Shown: one piece after another, positions 1-12,544 of the stretch
Layout: each line of letters begins with the position of its first letter
Numbering within the stretch: position 1 is the first letter of the stretch
From: Imbricaverruca yamaguchii
Taxonomy: Eukaryota > Arthropoda > Thecostraca > Neoverrucidae
Assembly: GCA_034440575.1 (NCBI GenBank)
Contig: JAOTOL010001271.1
Location: forward strand, 212,501 to 276,500
DNA: 64,000 nucleotides
Direction: 5' to 3'
Program-made: the position numbers and the translations under genes
Notes under the pieces: model-generated
Seen by the model: only the letters and a program-made list of their open reading frames with translations
Database searches by the model: none
What the model was told of the DNA's origin: nothing

Positions 1-900
1 CACGACAGCCCGGGCTCGAAGCGTCAACTGCAATGGCAGCGCCCCGCCAGGTGCCGACCGAATATCTGAGATCCCCTCGGAACTCGGATCCCAGGATACA
101 TGGGAACTAAATGCGTTTCGAGAGATGAGTCCCAGGTTGACTTCGTTGCATTTCACGCCTTGCTCCATCCCACCAGGCTGCATCATTTATTTATATTGGT
201 GTGCACTGGAGCTATATAGTTATTATTGTGCGGTACAGAGAAAAGCAACTGTCGGTAGCTAATTAACGTAATATCCAAGTAACGGCACTTTCTAGAATTT
301 GTTCCGCAAATCAAGCAAAACTAAATTCGATGGGCTGAAATCATTGCTGGGTAATTTTGAATGTCCGGGGGCACCAGCTATATGTGCTTGTACCGCGTCA
401 GCCTCTTCAGACCGGTAAGGTAAGTTCCCTTCAGCTTCTATCAATATATCATGGAATCATATTTCATGTTAACTGGTTGAATTGCAGAAAACGGTGTAAA
501 ATAAAAATTGTTTGAAAATAATTATATTTACCCAGGGCGTCTTCTTATAGTCAGGCGCCGCTCTTCCAAATCATGTAGTTCTTTGAAATAAGAAATGCGT
601 ACCATAAACCTAGCAAGTCTTTTTATACGGTGCGTCCTTTTATAACGTCTGCAGGATTTATAATACGCTTGAAGTAGTTACCTGCTACTTTAAGGACCTG
701 TTGGGCTGTATGAGTTGCATTTCTTTTGAGCTTGGAAAGAACTGCGTTTGACTGCAATACTACAGCTTGAATAAATATAGCTATTTCCGGACAAATTTGC
801 TTTGGTACGACCATCTACAAGTGTTGACATACATGCATGCGTACATACGTACATATACGTCCATCTGCATGTTTCGGATAACACATCTCGGGTAAAACTG
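1..900. other. Intronic or upstream sequence, no gene seen
   Basis: Mixed-composition DNA without a convincing exon. A short open stretch near 361-414 starts with ATG and ends at a GTAAGG donor-like site, but its translation does not resemble a Piezo N terminus. As the next coding exon is internal to Piezo, this is most simply intron. Confidence 0.5.
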
Positions 901-1275
901 CAATTGACTGACTCGTCTCGACCTCATGGCAGCATCTGACGCCACAAGGCTGACCATCTGACTCGACTCGACCTCATGGCAGCATCTGACGCCACAAGGC
1001 TGACCATCTGACTCGATTCTCTGAGTAAAACCATCTGACTCGACTCGACCTCATGGCAGCATCTGACGCCACAAGGCTGACCATCTGACTCGACTCGACC
1101 TCATGGCAGCACCTGGCGCCACAAGGCTGACCATCTGACTCGACTCGACCTCATGGCAGCATCTGACGCCACAAGGCTGACCATCTGACTCGACTCGACC
1201 TCATGGCAGCACCTGACGCCACAAGGCTGACCATCTGACTCGACTCGACCTCATGGCAGCACGTGACGCCACGAA
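900..1275. repeat. 50-bp tandem repeat, about 7 copies
   Basis: Unit contains ctcgacctcatggcagcatc and gacgccacaaggctgaccat. Copies recur every 50 bp with few substitutions; one copy is interrupted near 1016-1035. Confidence 0.9.
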
Positions 1276-1379
1276 GCTGACGCGAGTTTGGTCTGGATGA
1301 GTTTGTGAGGCCAAGTTTGACTATGCCTGATGGTCTTGCTCGGTTGACTGATTGCGTTCTGACTTGACTGACTTTAACC

Positions 1380-1855
1380 CTGCCAGGCCGACCCTGACCA
1401 TGCCCGGTTGACCCTGACACCGCCCGGTTGCCCCTGTCCCTGCCCGACTGCACTTACCCTGCCAAGCTGACCCTTCCCGACTGACCCTGACTCTCCCCGG
1501 CTGACCCTGACCCTGCCCGGCTGACCCTGACCCTGCCCGGCTGACCCTGACCCTGACCGGCTAACTCTGAGCTAGCCCAGCTGACCCTGACACTGCCCGG
1601 CTAACCCTGAGCCAGCCCGGCTGACCCTGCCCGGATGCCCCTGCCCCTGCCTGACTGCCTGACTGCCCCTGCCTGGCTGACGCTGACCCTGCCGTAGTGA
1701 CTCCCTGCCCGGCTGACGCTGACCCTGCCGGGGTGACTCCCTGCCAGGCTGACCCTGCCCGACTGACCCTGACCCTGCCTGGCTGACTCTGACCCTCTCC
1801 TGCTGACGCTGACCCTGCCGGGGTGACTCCCTGTCCTGATCGCTCCAGTTGACCA
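1380..1855. repeat. Degenerate CTGACCCTGCCCGG-type minisatellite upstream of exon 1
   Basis: Irregular units built from ctgaccctgcccgg. The last units (gctgacgctgaccctgccgg) closely resemble the first bases of exon 1 (gcgctgaccctgctgacac), so the array may derive from the exon edge. Confidence 0.85.
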
Positions 1856-1889
1856 GACAGGTAACCCGACTCTGTTCTGCCGACCTCAG

Positions 1890-2136
1890 TGACGGCGCTG
1901 ACCCTGCTGACACTGGCCGGGGCCGCCATCGTCCGACCCAGCGTCACGTCAGCCGTCTACCTGCTGACCCTGATGGGCGCCATGACGTGGTGGGCGTGTC
2001 TGCGGACGCTGGGACGGACGTTCGGCATTCTCTGCCGCCTGCTGATGGTGTTCTCCGGCTGTCACCTGTCGGCCGTCTATCTGTACCAACTGGAGTGGCC
2101 GCAACAGCTGCTGGACCACACCAGCCTGGCAGCCAG
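1890..2136 (+). CDS. Piezo: Piezo exon 1 of window (N-terminal blade TM helices)
   Basis: Encodes 82 residues with two hydrophobic helices. The segment TSAVYLLTLMGAMTWWACLR matches the conserved Piezo helix ending TWWSCGR in vertebrates, followed by a second helix ending SAVYLYQLEWPQ (LYLYQFQF in vertebrates). Acceptor is cgacctcag before 1890 and donor is GTGAGA at 2137. The exon begins with the last two bases of a codon and ends two bases into an Arg codon completed by exon 2. Upstream coding sequence of roughly 200 residues is outside the window or unrecognised. It is flanked closely on both sides by tandem arrays. Confidence 0.92.
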
Positions 2137-2154
2137 GTGAGACACGCGCCCACT

Positions 2155-2935
2155 TCAGTCCCTGCAATATCCCTGCCACACAACCATACACCAGCCCCTG
2201 TAACAACACCACACCAGCCCCTGTAACAACACCACACCAGCCCCTGTAACAACACCACACCAGCCCCTGTAACAACACCACACCAGTCCCTGAACAACAC
2301 CACACTAGCTCCTGTAACAGCACCACACCAGCCCCTGTAACAACACCACACCAGTCCCTGAACAACACCACACCAGTCCCTGAACAACACCACACCAGTC
2401 CCTGTAACAACACCACACTAGTCCCTGTAACAACACCACACCAGTCCCTGTAACAACACCACACCAGCCCCTGTAACAACACCACACCAGCCCCTGTAAC
2501 AACACCACACCAGTCCCTGTAACAACACCACACCAGTCCCTGTAACAACACCACACCAGTCCCTGTAACAACACCACACCAGTCCCTGTAACAACACCAC
2601 ACCAGTCCCTGTAACAACACCACACCAGTCCCTGTAACAACACCACACCAGTCTCTGTAACACCACCACACCAGCCCCTGTAACAACACCACACCAGTCC
2701 CTGTAACAACACCACACCAGTCCCTGTAACAACACCACACCAGTCCCTGTAACAACACCACACCAGTCCCTGTAACAACACCACGCCAGTCTCTGTAACA
2801 ACACCACACCAGCCCCTGTAACAACACCACACCAGTCCCTGTAACAACACCACACCAGTCCCTGTAACAACACCACACCAGCCCCTGTAGCAACACCACA
2901 CCAGTCCCTGTAACAACACCACACCGTCCTCTGCC
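2155..2935. repeat. 23-bp minisatellite (CCAGTCCCTGTAACAACACCACA), about 33 copies
   Basis: Regular 23-bp units with cagtccc/cagcccc variants start about 20 bp after the exon 1 donor. The core ccacaccagcc also occurs in the last bases of exon 1 (gaccacaccagcctggcagc), again hinting that the array grew from the exon end. Confidence 0.93.
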
Positions 2936-3300
2936 ACAACATCACACCAGCCTCTTCCACAATACTGCACCGATCTCTGCAAAATATCCACACCAGCCCC
3001 TCCTACAACCCTACACCGGCCTCTGCCAATTCTCCACACAGACCTCTGTGTCATAATATCACATCAGCCTCTGCTACAACACCGCATTAAGCTTCAGCAA
3101 TATCTCGCCACCAGCCTCTGCCACAACACAACACAAGCCTCTATCATAGCACCACACGAGCCTCGGTAACAATACCACGTCATCCCCTGCCAGAACTCAT
3201 ACGCCTCTACCGCATCTCTCCACCAGTCTTTGCCACAACACCACACCGCCCTTACCACACATCTACTCCAGTGCCTGCCACGGTACAACAGCTCTCACTA
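2936..3300. repeat. Degenerate continuation of the 23-bp array
   Basis: Spaced matches to caccagcctctgccacaaca continue with growing divergence. This is the older, decayed flank of the array. Confidence 0.7.
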
Positions 3301-3384
3301 GCCTCGTTACCAAGGGTGCAAAGCACATCAGTGGAACATGCCCGTTTTGATTTAGCCTTTTAGGACACCTGGCTGCCATTTGCT

Positions 3385-4265
3385 GATGATGTAGTACGAA
3401 CTGGTTACCTGGCCGGCTGGAACACAAACTGGTTATCTAACCGGCTGTGGAACAAACTGGTTACCAGGCCGGTTGTGGCACAAACTGATTTCCTGACCGG
3501 CTGTGGCATAAACTGGCTACCTGGCTGGCTGGCTGTGACATGAACTGGTTACCTGGATGACTGTGACACGAACTGGTTACCTGTATGGCTGGCTGTGACA
3601 CGAACTGGTTACCTGGCTGGCTGGCTGTGACACGAACTGGTTACCTGGATGGCTGTGGCACGAACTGGTTACATGGATGACTGTGTCACGAACTGGTTAC
3701 CTGAATGGCTAGTTGTGACACGAACTGGTTACCTGGATGGCTGGCTGTTACACGAACTGGTTACCTGGCTGGATGGATGAACTGGTTACTGGCTGGCTGG
3801 CTGTGACACGAACTGGTTACCTGGATGGCTTGGTGATTGTCGACTTACGAACTGGTTACCTGGATGGCTGGCTGTTACACGAACTGGTTACCTGGCTGAC
3901 TGTGACACGAACTGGTTACCTGGATGGCTGGCTGTGACACGAACTGGTTACCTGTATGACTGTGGCACGAACTGGTTACCTGTATGACTGTGGCACGAAC
4001 TGGTTACATGGATGGCTGTGGCACGAACTGGTTACCTGGCTGGCTGGCTGTGACACGAACTGGTTACCTGGCTGGCTGTGACACGAACTGGTTACCTGGA
4101 TATCTGGCTGTGACACGAACTGGTTACCTGGATGGCTGTGGCACGAACTGGTTACCTGGCTGGCTGTGACACGAACTGGTTACCTGACCGGCTGTGGAAC
4201 AAACCGGCTACTTGGTCGGCTGCAGCACGAACTAGTTACCTGAACTGCTGTGACACGAACTGGTG
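3385..4265. repeat. ACGAACTGGTTACCTGG minisatellite, 20-40 bp variable units
   Basis: The core cacgaactggttacctggat recurs with variable spacers of ggctggctgtga. Units are length-variable. Open frames on the plus strand are repeats of TGYLDGW/TNWLPGW and are not a gene. Confidence 0.9.
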
Positions 4266-4299
4266 ACACCCTGGCGGCAAGATAATGTTGATTTGTTGT

Positions 4300-4562
4300 G
4301 TTGTTTGATCGTGTTCGGTGGCTGTTGTTTGATCGTGTTCGGTGGCTGTTCGGTGGCTGTCGGTGGCTGTTGTTTGATCGTGTTCGGTGGTTGTTCGGTG
4401 GCTGTCGGTGGCTGTTGTTTGGTCGTGTTTGATGGGTGTTCGGAGGGTGTCGGTGGCTGTTGTTTGATCGTGTTCGGTGGGTGTTCGGAGGCTGTCGGTG
4501 GCTGTTGTTTGGTCGTGTTTGATGGCTGTTCGGAGGCTGTCGGTGGCTGTTTTGAGGCCGCC
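4300..4562. repeat. GGTGGCTGTTGTTTGATCGTGTTC array
   Basis: Repeated ggtggctgttgtttgatcgt with interspersed ggtggctgtc segments. No exon features. Confidence 0.85.
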
Positions 4563-4649
4563 TGAGGTGTGACTAGCTGGGAGACAGGGCCTATATCCTC
4601 ACCGGCAGTCCCCTGCCATGACTGGGACTACTGGAGGCACCCTCACCAC

Positions 4650-4795
4650 GACGGGGGGCTACCGGTGACACCCCCGCCACGGCAGGGAGCTATCGGTGAC
4701 ACACCCCGCCACAGCAGGGAGATATCGGTGACACACCCCGCCACGGTAGGGAGATATCGGTGACACACCCATGACCGGGTACTACCGGTGACACC
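4650..4795. repeat. 32-bp GATATCGGTGACACACCCCGCCAC repeat, about 4-5 copies
   Basis: Units share gatatcggtgacacaccccg followed by ccac(g/a)gtaggga. Confidence 0.85.
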
Positions 4796-4884
4796 CGCCC
4801 CTCCCCCACCACTGATGGTGTCGGCTGACGGCAATAAAAACCATACGTTTTAGGCGTAGGGTAATCAACGCACTGTCTGTCGGG

Positions 4885-5595
4885 TCAGCGAGACGTGTTT
4901 GAGGTCGGTGGGCTGTACGTGATGCCAGAGGGCTGTATGCGATGTCAGAGGGCTGCACGTGAGGTCGGTGGACTGTGCGTGATGCCAGCGTCTCGGCTGG
5001 GACTAGTGAGCCATGCTTAAAGTCCTTGTGTTGCACGTAAAGCCAGCTGCCCGTCTGGGACCAATGGGTCATGCTTAAGACAGGTGTGCTGTACGTGATG
5101 TGAGACGGCTGTGTGCGAGGGTTGGTAGGCTGTAGGCTGTACGTGATGTAAGACGGCTGTGTGTGAGATTGGTGGGCTGCAAGTAATATCAGACGGCTGC
5201 ACATGATGTCAGGAAGCTGTATGTGCGGTTGGCATACTGTCCGTGATGTCAGACGGCTGTACGTGATGTCAGACGGCTGTACGTGATGTCAGACGGCTGT
5301 ACGTGATGTCAGACGGCTATCCGTGATGTCAGACGGCTGTACGTGATGTCAGACGGCTGTACGTGATGTCAGACGGCTGTATGTGATGTCAGACGGCTGT
5401 ACATGATGTCAGACGGCTGTCCGTGATGTCAGACGGCTGTCCGTGATGTCAGACGGCTGTACGTGATGTCAGACGGCTGTACGTGATGTCAGACGGCTGT
5501 ACGTGATGTCAGACGGCTGTCCGTGATGTCAGACGGCTGTCCGTGATGTCAGACGGCTGTACGTGGTGTCAGAGAGCTGCATGTGAGGTGGGCAG
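4885..5595. repeat. 20-bp minisatellite (ACGGCTGTACGTGATGTCAG)
   Basis: A degenerate left part (4885-5215) grades into nearly perfect 20-bp units from 5240 to 5565. It ends about 65 bp upstream of exon 2. Confidence 0.93.
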
Positions 5596-5658
5596 CCTGT
5601 GTTTCCAGCGCCAGACTTGATGAGATATCATTACAGTCCAATGATGTATTGCCGGCAG

Positions 5659-5818
5659 GTTGAGCGGTTTACCGCAGATCAAGCTGACAAACTGCGCCGG
5701 GGACCCGCGCGATATGCTGTTCGCGAAGACGACCTGGGATGTCTACATATACCCGCTGATAATCTACCTGCTCTATTGCATGCTCGCCTTTGAGTCACAC
5801 ATTCTCATCAACATGCGG
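5659..5818 (+). CDS. Piezo: Piezo exon 2 of window (short linker plus TM helix)
   Basis: After completing Arg with its first base, it reads 53 codons: LSGLPQIKLTNCAG, then a hydrophobic helix VYIYPLIIYLLYCMLAFES. In Piezo the preceding sequence ends ARLFGIK or similar, so the junction AAR-LSGLPQIK fits the family. Acceptor ttgccggcag, donor GTAAGT (best consensus in the window). Ends in phase 0. Confidence 0.88.
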
Positions 5819-6372
5819 GTAAGTGGTCCAGGTTAACTCCCACCACCAGCGGACATCTTGCTGGTAGATGCAATGTTGTGAGGCATATTCAACTGTTTGT
5901 ATTCGGTAGCACATGTTCACTTTGCATTCATCACCATTTACGCTCACGATTCACACTCGCACTACTCTAGTAAGAACTGTGTTCCTTTTTTATCCAATTT
6001 GTTCACAAATGCTTGTGAATGTTCTGAAAGTGCTTGCGGATTTCGTTTTATGCAGCGATGCGTCATCTACGTCGCATTGTGTCCGCATCATCGCAGATCG
6101 CTCTTGATGATGTGTTGCTTACGCATGACCAACTTAATCTTCAGAAATATAGTAATGCGGCTCGGTTGCATGTTTTCCTACTGCGTGGAAACGTAGGGAC
6201 ATTTTTTCCAAAATGCTGTATTCGCGTCGTTGTAGCGTTTTGAAAGCACGAGTTTGAGATAAAATGGGCAGTTAAGGAAGAGCTTCTTATGAATACGACA
6301 TGTCTGCGCTCTTCGTTTTTTTCCGTGATCTTTTATGTTCCTGTATCACATGACAAATTATTCCCCACTGTC

Positions 6373-6377
<5 letters not shown>

Positions 6378-6405
<28 letters not shown>
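6378..6405. repeat. (TA)n microsatellite
   Basis: Uninterrupted alternating TA. Confidence 0.95.
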
Positions 6406-6407
<2 letters not shown>

Positions 6408-6519
6408 AGGGCTTCTGAGTGCAACGGAATTGCGAAATATTGTATACGCGTAACAACCTAACGACATCTAAACATATCTAAAGATAACCCTAACATGTTG
6501 TTATGCTCCTGTCAGTATA

Positions 6520-6575
6520 TCGGCGCTGTATGACCAACGCAGTCGATGCGCCCGTAAGCTTAAATAATCAGCCAA
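6520..6575 (+). mobile_element. SINE 3' tail fragment
   Basis: agtcgatgcgcccgtaagct followed by taaataatca matches the 3' end seen in the better-defined insertions at 7468 and 55544. No clear target-site duplication. Confidence 0.55.
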
Positions 6576-7467
6576 ACTGTCAATATCTCGAATAACAATT
6601 AGTGAAGTTCATGGGAAATTACTTTATCCAATAAAAACCTCCCCTTGCTGGAACAATTGCTGTGATGTGCATGCTCATTGACCAAACATGGAGGAGAGCA
6701 ATGGGATTAGCGGTGACAATTTTTTTTCTGGTGGTTGGCTTCTAGAGCATTAGTCTAACTTTCAAGAAATCAACGGTTTTAGTGCTTAACATATTGTCAT
6801 GGGACTAATACATTCCATAAGACATTGCCGTGTTCATAGACAAAACATAGCCACGTACCTTCTCTTACCAAAATACACGCGGGAGTCTAACACAGGCTAC
6901 CCCCTCCCCAAGCCACCTTGGGCTCCACTGTCGTAAGCATGATATTGACTGTTGGTTGTGATGTTACATCTGACAATCCGTCACCTGAGACGCATGATCT
7001 GCCCCATGGTCGTAGGTTCAGCGGCTCTCTATAACCGTCAAGGATATCTTCGAGGTAAATGTTGCGGTGATTTGTCACTGCTCGCGTCTTCTGCAGGTGC
7101 TGGTTTCCGACGCGCTTCCCTACTAACATGTAGCCGGCATGCTGTGGGCGGCGCTGTCAGACTCATGCCACCACTCGTGCGACAGTGCTGCCATCTGTTG
7201 ATAGTGCGGTGACGTGCCTAACCCGGGCTGTTGGTGTCATTTTCCTTCTCTTGCTTGGGCGTAGTTCCGTCGCGTTTCTGGTCTGTCTTTGGGCGCGGCC
7301 CTAGTGCCGCCAGGAATGCTGCCGTGATCTCAGCTGCTTTTTCCCAGGCTAGTTTTGCGGGCAGGCATAGGTATTTATAGGAACCTCATCCGAACACATA
7401 TTAACCCGTTTTAATCAATTTCCGTATAGATACTGGATCAACAATTCTGGTTCATGTAATGGAGCAT

Positions 7468-7521
7468 GGGCGCCAAATGGCCCTGTAGTCGGAGCGCCCT
7501 TAAACCCAAATAATCAATCCA
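7468..7521 (+). mobile_element. 5'-truncated SINE insertion with target-site duplication
   Basis: 54 bp ending in gcccttaaacccaaataatc. It is flanked by a 16-bp direct repeat, tcatgtaatggagcat (7452-7467) and tcatgtgatggagcat (7522-7537), one mismatch. This is the signature of target-primed reverse transcription. Confidence 0.8.
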
Positions 7522-9876
7522 TCATGTGATGGAGCATTGTCTGGGTGTTTCATCACTAGAGTATTTTTATTATTAACAACTTTTTTAGGATGCGTTTCGA
7601 ATATTGTCATTGGTTTATTCGGGCAAATGCCGTATGGGTTTGGGGCCATCCATTCAGACCGTGACGACGGCCGTCGCAAACGGAACATTCTAAAAAATAC
7701 TGTCCGTGCAATCTCGGTAATTAGCATAGGCTATCGCTAACACATGAGAGAAACTCACCTTAATGAAACAAGACACTTGTCCCTTCATGAGTATCCACAC
7801 AGCCTGACTTTCTAAGTCGCCACGTGCGCCACTGTCCATCTCACCCCGCCGCATTCGCTCTAGGGGGTCTGCGACTTATCTCCTGGATTGCCGCCGACTA
7901 ACGGGAATGCTGCGCTGCCAGCGTTTGTGTGGACGCGTGTCTCCTGTGAATATTCACGTGCTTATGCGTCTTACGCATAATAAATATGTCTTAGAAAGTC
8001 TCTGACCTCATTGCCCCTCTCCTGGATCCTCCTCTTGTTGCATTGCCTAAAGAGGGAACAAATAATGTGAAGCTAGAATTTGAAAGGCGCGCATTCATTA
8101 CCGAATATGTATTACACAAGTGCATTTTACAATCTACTGATGTTTCCGTAAATATGAATCAGATTCCGGGAATTTCGTGGTGTCAAAGACAGTCCCAATA
8201 AGGAATAAAGTATCCCACAACGTCGCCACCTTGTATGCATGTGCTTGCTGTCTAGCTACAGGGCAACAATTTAATACAGCAAATGCCCTCTCGAAGTTCC
8301 AGAGTATTAGCCATTGATGAGAGCATCACTAGTTAGGTGAATACGACATGTTGCTGATGAGTGGGAACCGGATGGCGTGGCCTCCACGTGTGGCGTCGGC
8401 AGCGGAGTACCAATTGTCACGTGTACACGACACGCTGCTATCAGCTGGAACCGGACGATGTGCACGTGTATTTCCGGATGTGGAACTACACGTGTGATTT
8501 TGTCAGCGGGGCACCAATTGCCACGTGCTCAGCCGGACAACGACTCGTTTCAGACAGTGACGTTGGAGGGACATTTATCGCATGTCGTCTGGATAGCACA
8601 TATGTTGTGTGGATTGTATAATGGACACATAGTATGTACGGGAATGTATAGGACAGGACAGTGGATGTGTTCAAATGACCTGTCATGTCCTTTGGTGAGA
8701 GCGACACCGGGAATCGTGAGTTTTTATTCCGTGTATAATTTTGTGCCGTTAGTCATACGCCGTCGGGTTATGTTGAAAACGAGAACAAGGATTCGAGGGT
8801 TTGTTGGTGATGCGATTGGTAAGTGATTTTAATGTATTTTATAGACACGGTGAAGCCTGGGTCCATTTTGTCCATAATCACTCCACGAAGTTTTTCTCCT
8901 TAATACAGTAGTGGACGAAATTTATGTTTCGCAGTTACCGAAACTTAGTTTGTATACCAGAAAGCCTTAAGGTTAGCTAGCCAAGTAGTACTTATAATTC
9001 ATACGTAGTGCTTGCCTGGTTTTCCATAAATCTTCGAGGACAAATAACAGAGATAGTCTTCATTAGGTTGAATGCATTCGATATCCTCTGCAGAATGTGA
9101 TTGAGGCGCTTACAACTGCGTAGTGATTGTGCCGAGTCGAGCTGCATGGTGGGTTAAATGCTATCCAACGCAAAACCGGTGCCTACCAAATGCATCGAAG
9201 TCGAATAACGTGTTTCTCCTCATATCTGTATGTAGTTATTGTGTTATGTTTCCCTGTTCTCTTTAAATAACTGGTAATCGTCAGAAATTTCTGTCTTCGC
9301 CTGATTTCCGAATAAAAATAATCCATCCGCGCCAGCCTAGCATTTTCCTCTGGATGGTCTTTCAGAATGAGCGCCAATTTTAGGCCGAGAGCTGGTTACG
9401 TGGACCATGAAACTTCCGCCCATCGAGAAGATTCAGTCGAAAGGCATGATTTTAACCGATGATTCAACGTACTCGCTTGCCCTGGCAATGTCGTTCCTGT
9501 TGTGACGCCTGCATTGTTGAGTCGTTTGTGATCTGGGGTGTCACCAACACACCATCTGACCCGGGGAAATTTATTGGGTGTTTTACAAGTTGTGCCTTAT
9601 CTTGTCAGCTCAGCATTGATAACGAAGGAGCGTGATATGGACACCCGCTATCTTCAGTGCATATCACCAAACCCTCCCTTCCTCCACTAAACGCCAGATT
9701 TAGGTAGACTAAGAGCATTACCTAGAGAACTTGAATAGTGAAATATTTTCTAGCACGGTGTGTTCAAGAACGTAATCGAACGTAAAATGTAAACCGCAAA
9801 ACGTTTGCCTAACGTGCGATCTCAGTGTCGGCACTGTGAGTTGCGCAGTGTTCGGTAGCATATATATCGCGGACGG

Positions 9877-11405
9877 GAGTATGGGACGGATGGATGCTGC
9901 GGACGGGAGTATGGGACGGATGGATGCTGCGGACGGGAGTATGGGATGGATGGATGCCGTGGACGGGAGTATAGGATGGATGGATGCCGTGGACGGGAGT
10001 ATAGGATGGATGGATGCCGTGGACGGGAGTATAGGATGGATGGATGCCGTGGACGGGAGTATGGGATGGATGGATGCCGTGGACGGGAGTATAGGATGGA
10101 TGGATGCCGTGGACGGGAGTATGGGATGGATGGATGCCGTGGACGGGAGTATAGGATGGATGGATGCCGTGGACGGGAGTATGGGATGGATGGATGCCGT
10201 GGACGGGAGTATAGGATGGATGGATGCCGTGGACGGGAGTATGGGATGGATGGATGCCGTGGACGGGAGTATAGGATGGATGGATGCCGTGGACGGGAGT
10301 ATGGGATGGATGGATGCCGTGGACGGGAGTATGGGATGGATGGATGCCGTGGACGGGAGTATAGGATGGATGGATGCCGTGGACGGGAGTATGGGATGGA
10401 TGGATGCCGTGGACGGGAGTATAGGATGGATGGATGCCGTGGACGGGAGTATAGGATGGATGGATGCCGTGGACGTGGATGGAGTATGGGATGGATGGAT
10501 GCCGTGGACGGGAGTATGGGATGGATGGATGCCGTGGACGGGAGTATAGGATGGATGGATGCCGTGGATGGACGGGAGTATGGGATGGATGGATGCCGTG
10601 GACGGGAGTATAGGATGGATGGATGCCGTGGACGGGAGTATGGGATGGATGGATGCCGTGGACGGGAGTATAGGATGGATGGATGCCGTGGACGGGAGTA
10701 TAGGATGGATGGATGCCGTGGACGGGAGAGTGGGATGGATGGATGCCGTGGACGGGAGTATAGGATGGATGGATGCCGTGGACGGGAGTATAGGATGGAT
10801 GGATGCCGTGGACGGGAGTATGGGATGGATGGATGCCGTGGACGGGAGATGGATAGGATGGATGGATGCCGTGGACGGGAGTATGGGATGGATGGATGCC
10901 GTGGACGGGAGATGGGATGGATGGATGCCGTGGACGGGAGTATAGGATGGATGGATCGTGGACGGGAGGGGATGGATGGATGCCGTGGACGGGAGTATGG
11001 GATGGATGGATGCCGTGGACGGGAGTGTGATGGGATGGATGGATGCCGTGGACGGGAGTATAGGATGGATGGATGCCGTGGACGGGAGTATGGGATGGAT
11101 GGATGCCGTGGACGGGAGTATAGGATGGATGGATGCCGTGGACGGGAGTATAGGATGGATGGATGCCGTGGACGGGAGTATGGGATGGATGGATGCCGTG
11201 GACGGGAGTATAGGATGGATGGATGCCGTGGACGGGAGTATAGGATGGATGGATGCCGTGGACGGGAGTATGGGATGGATGGATGCCGTGGACGGGAGTA
11301 TAGGATGGATGGATGCCGTGGACGGGAGAGTGGGATGGATGGATGCCGTGGACGGGAGAGTGGGATGGATGGATGCCGTGGACGGGAGTATAGGATGAAT
11401 GGATG
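9877..11405. repeat. 30-bp minisatellite, about 50 copies
   Basis: Units are gatggatgccgtggacggga plus gtataggatg or gtatgggatg. The two variants intermix through the array; a few units carry small indels (10475-10490, 10565-10575, 10845-10975). Because 30 is divisible by 3, open frames of up to 802 codons arise on both strands; they are by-products of the array. It ends about 90 bp before exon 3. Confidence 0.96.
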
Positions 11406-11497
11406 CTGCGTCGCGCCTCTGGTGGCCCCTCGGGGAAACATGTCTCCTCTGGTGATGGGTGCTTCGCCGCTCCTCTCACGTGTCGGCCGTTGTCCAG

Positions 11498-11611
11498 TTG
11501 ACTCAGCAGGAGCCGCACCTGCTGGAGGTGGTGTTGGAAGTTCCGCTGCAGCGCGTCAGTCGCTCCCTTCGGAAAACGTTCCGCCGCAAGGCCGGCCGCC
11601 AGACGGTCACA
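11498..11611 (+). CDS. Piezo: Piezo exon 3 of window (basic cytoplasmic linker)
   Basis: 38 codons, phase 0 to phase 0: starts LTQQEPHLLEVVLEVPL and ends with a basic run SLRKTFRRKAGRQ. The acceptor has a good context (tgtcggccgttgtccag) and the donor is GTAAGC. The phase matches exon 2, and codon-like GC-rich composition contrasts with the arrays on both sides. In Piezo the region after this TM helix is a variable cytoplasmic linker, so assignment rests on position, phase and composition rather than similarity. Confidence 0.62.
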
Positions 11612-11639
11612 GTAAGCCCGTCGTGTCGGACACCTGCTT

Positions 11640-12345
11640 AACCTCCCCTTCTCCGACTGTCCACCCACCTCCGACTACCACATACCACCACCTCTGGCTA
11701 TCGCCCCCCCCCCCCCCCCCCCCAACACCTCCGGCTACCGCCTCCCACACAACCACCTCCGGCTACCGCCTCCCACACAACCACCTCCGGCTACCCCCTG
11801 CCACCCAACCACCTCAAACTACTGCTTCCTACCCAAACACCACCGGCTACCTCCTCCCACCTCACCACCTGCGGCTACCTCCTCCGATCTCACCACCTCA
11901 GACTACCGACTTCCACCTCACCACCTCCGGCTACCTCCTCCCACACCACCACCTCCGGCTACCTTCTCCCACCTCACCACCTCCGGCTACCTCCTCCCAC
12001 CTCAGCACCTCCGGCCACCTCCTCCCACTTCACCACCTCCGGCTACCTCCTCCCACCTCAGCACATCCGGCCACCTCCTCCCACTTCACCACCTCAGACT
12101 ACCGACTTCCACCTCACCACCTCAGACTACCGCCTCCCACACCACGACCTCCGGCTACCCATACCACTCCACCACCTCCTGCTACCGCCTCCCACCCAAC
12201 GACCTCCGGCTTCCCCCTACCACCCCACCATCTCAGACTACTCCCCCCAACCCACCACGTCCGGCTGCATTTTCCACCATCTCCGGCTACCTTTCTCGCC
12301 ACCACTTTCGGCTGCCATTCACGTCACATCAGAATGACCCACCCA
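11640..12345. repeat. CACCACCTCCGGCTACC-type minisatellite
   Basis: Variable 25-30 bp units around caccacctccggctacctcc, with a poly-C tract at 11705-11723. Begins about 30 bp after the exon 3 donor. Confidence 0.9.
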
Positions 12346-12544
12346 CTAGGCTGACTAATTCAAGCTGTTCTCTTTCGGCTGCTTCTTTCCTCGGCTGTCC
12401 ACTCCACTGGCAACCCCTCATCAATTTCCTCTTCCACACTTCCTCCACACTAACTTCCCCTTCTCTCCGGCTGCCTGTACCGACTGTCTCCTTCTCTTTC
12501 AGTCATCCAACTTGTCCCCATCAGCAGCTTCAGCCATCAGTTTT

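Larger units (their letters stand above)
5819..9870. other. Long intron 2 segment without recognisable exons
   Basis: Mostly unique sequence. Contains a (TA)n tract at 6378-6405, two SINE tails (about 6520-6575 and 7468-7521), and a locally duplicated stretch at about 8398-8530 in which gtaccaattgtcacgtg and gcaccaattgccacgtg recur. Short open frames here show no family resemblance. Confidence 0.6.

Noticed and set aside
361..414. ATG-started segment ending at GTAAGG
   Set aside because: Translation does not resemble the Piezo N terminus, and exon 1 of the window is already about 200 residues into the protein.
9809..12354. Open frames of 500-800 codons on both strands
   Set aside because: Products of the 30-bp array (MDGCRGREY and HPSYTPVHGI repeats), extending only by chance into flanking sequence.
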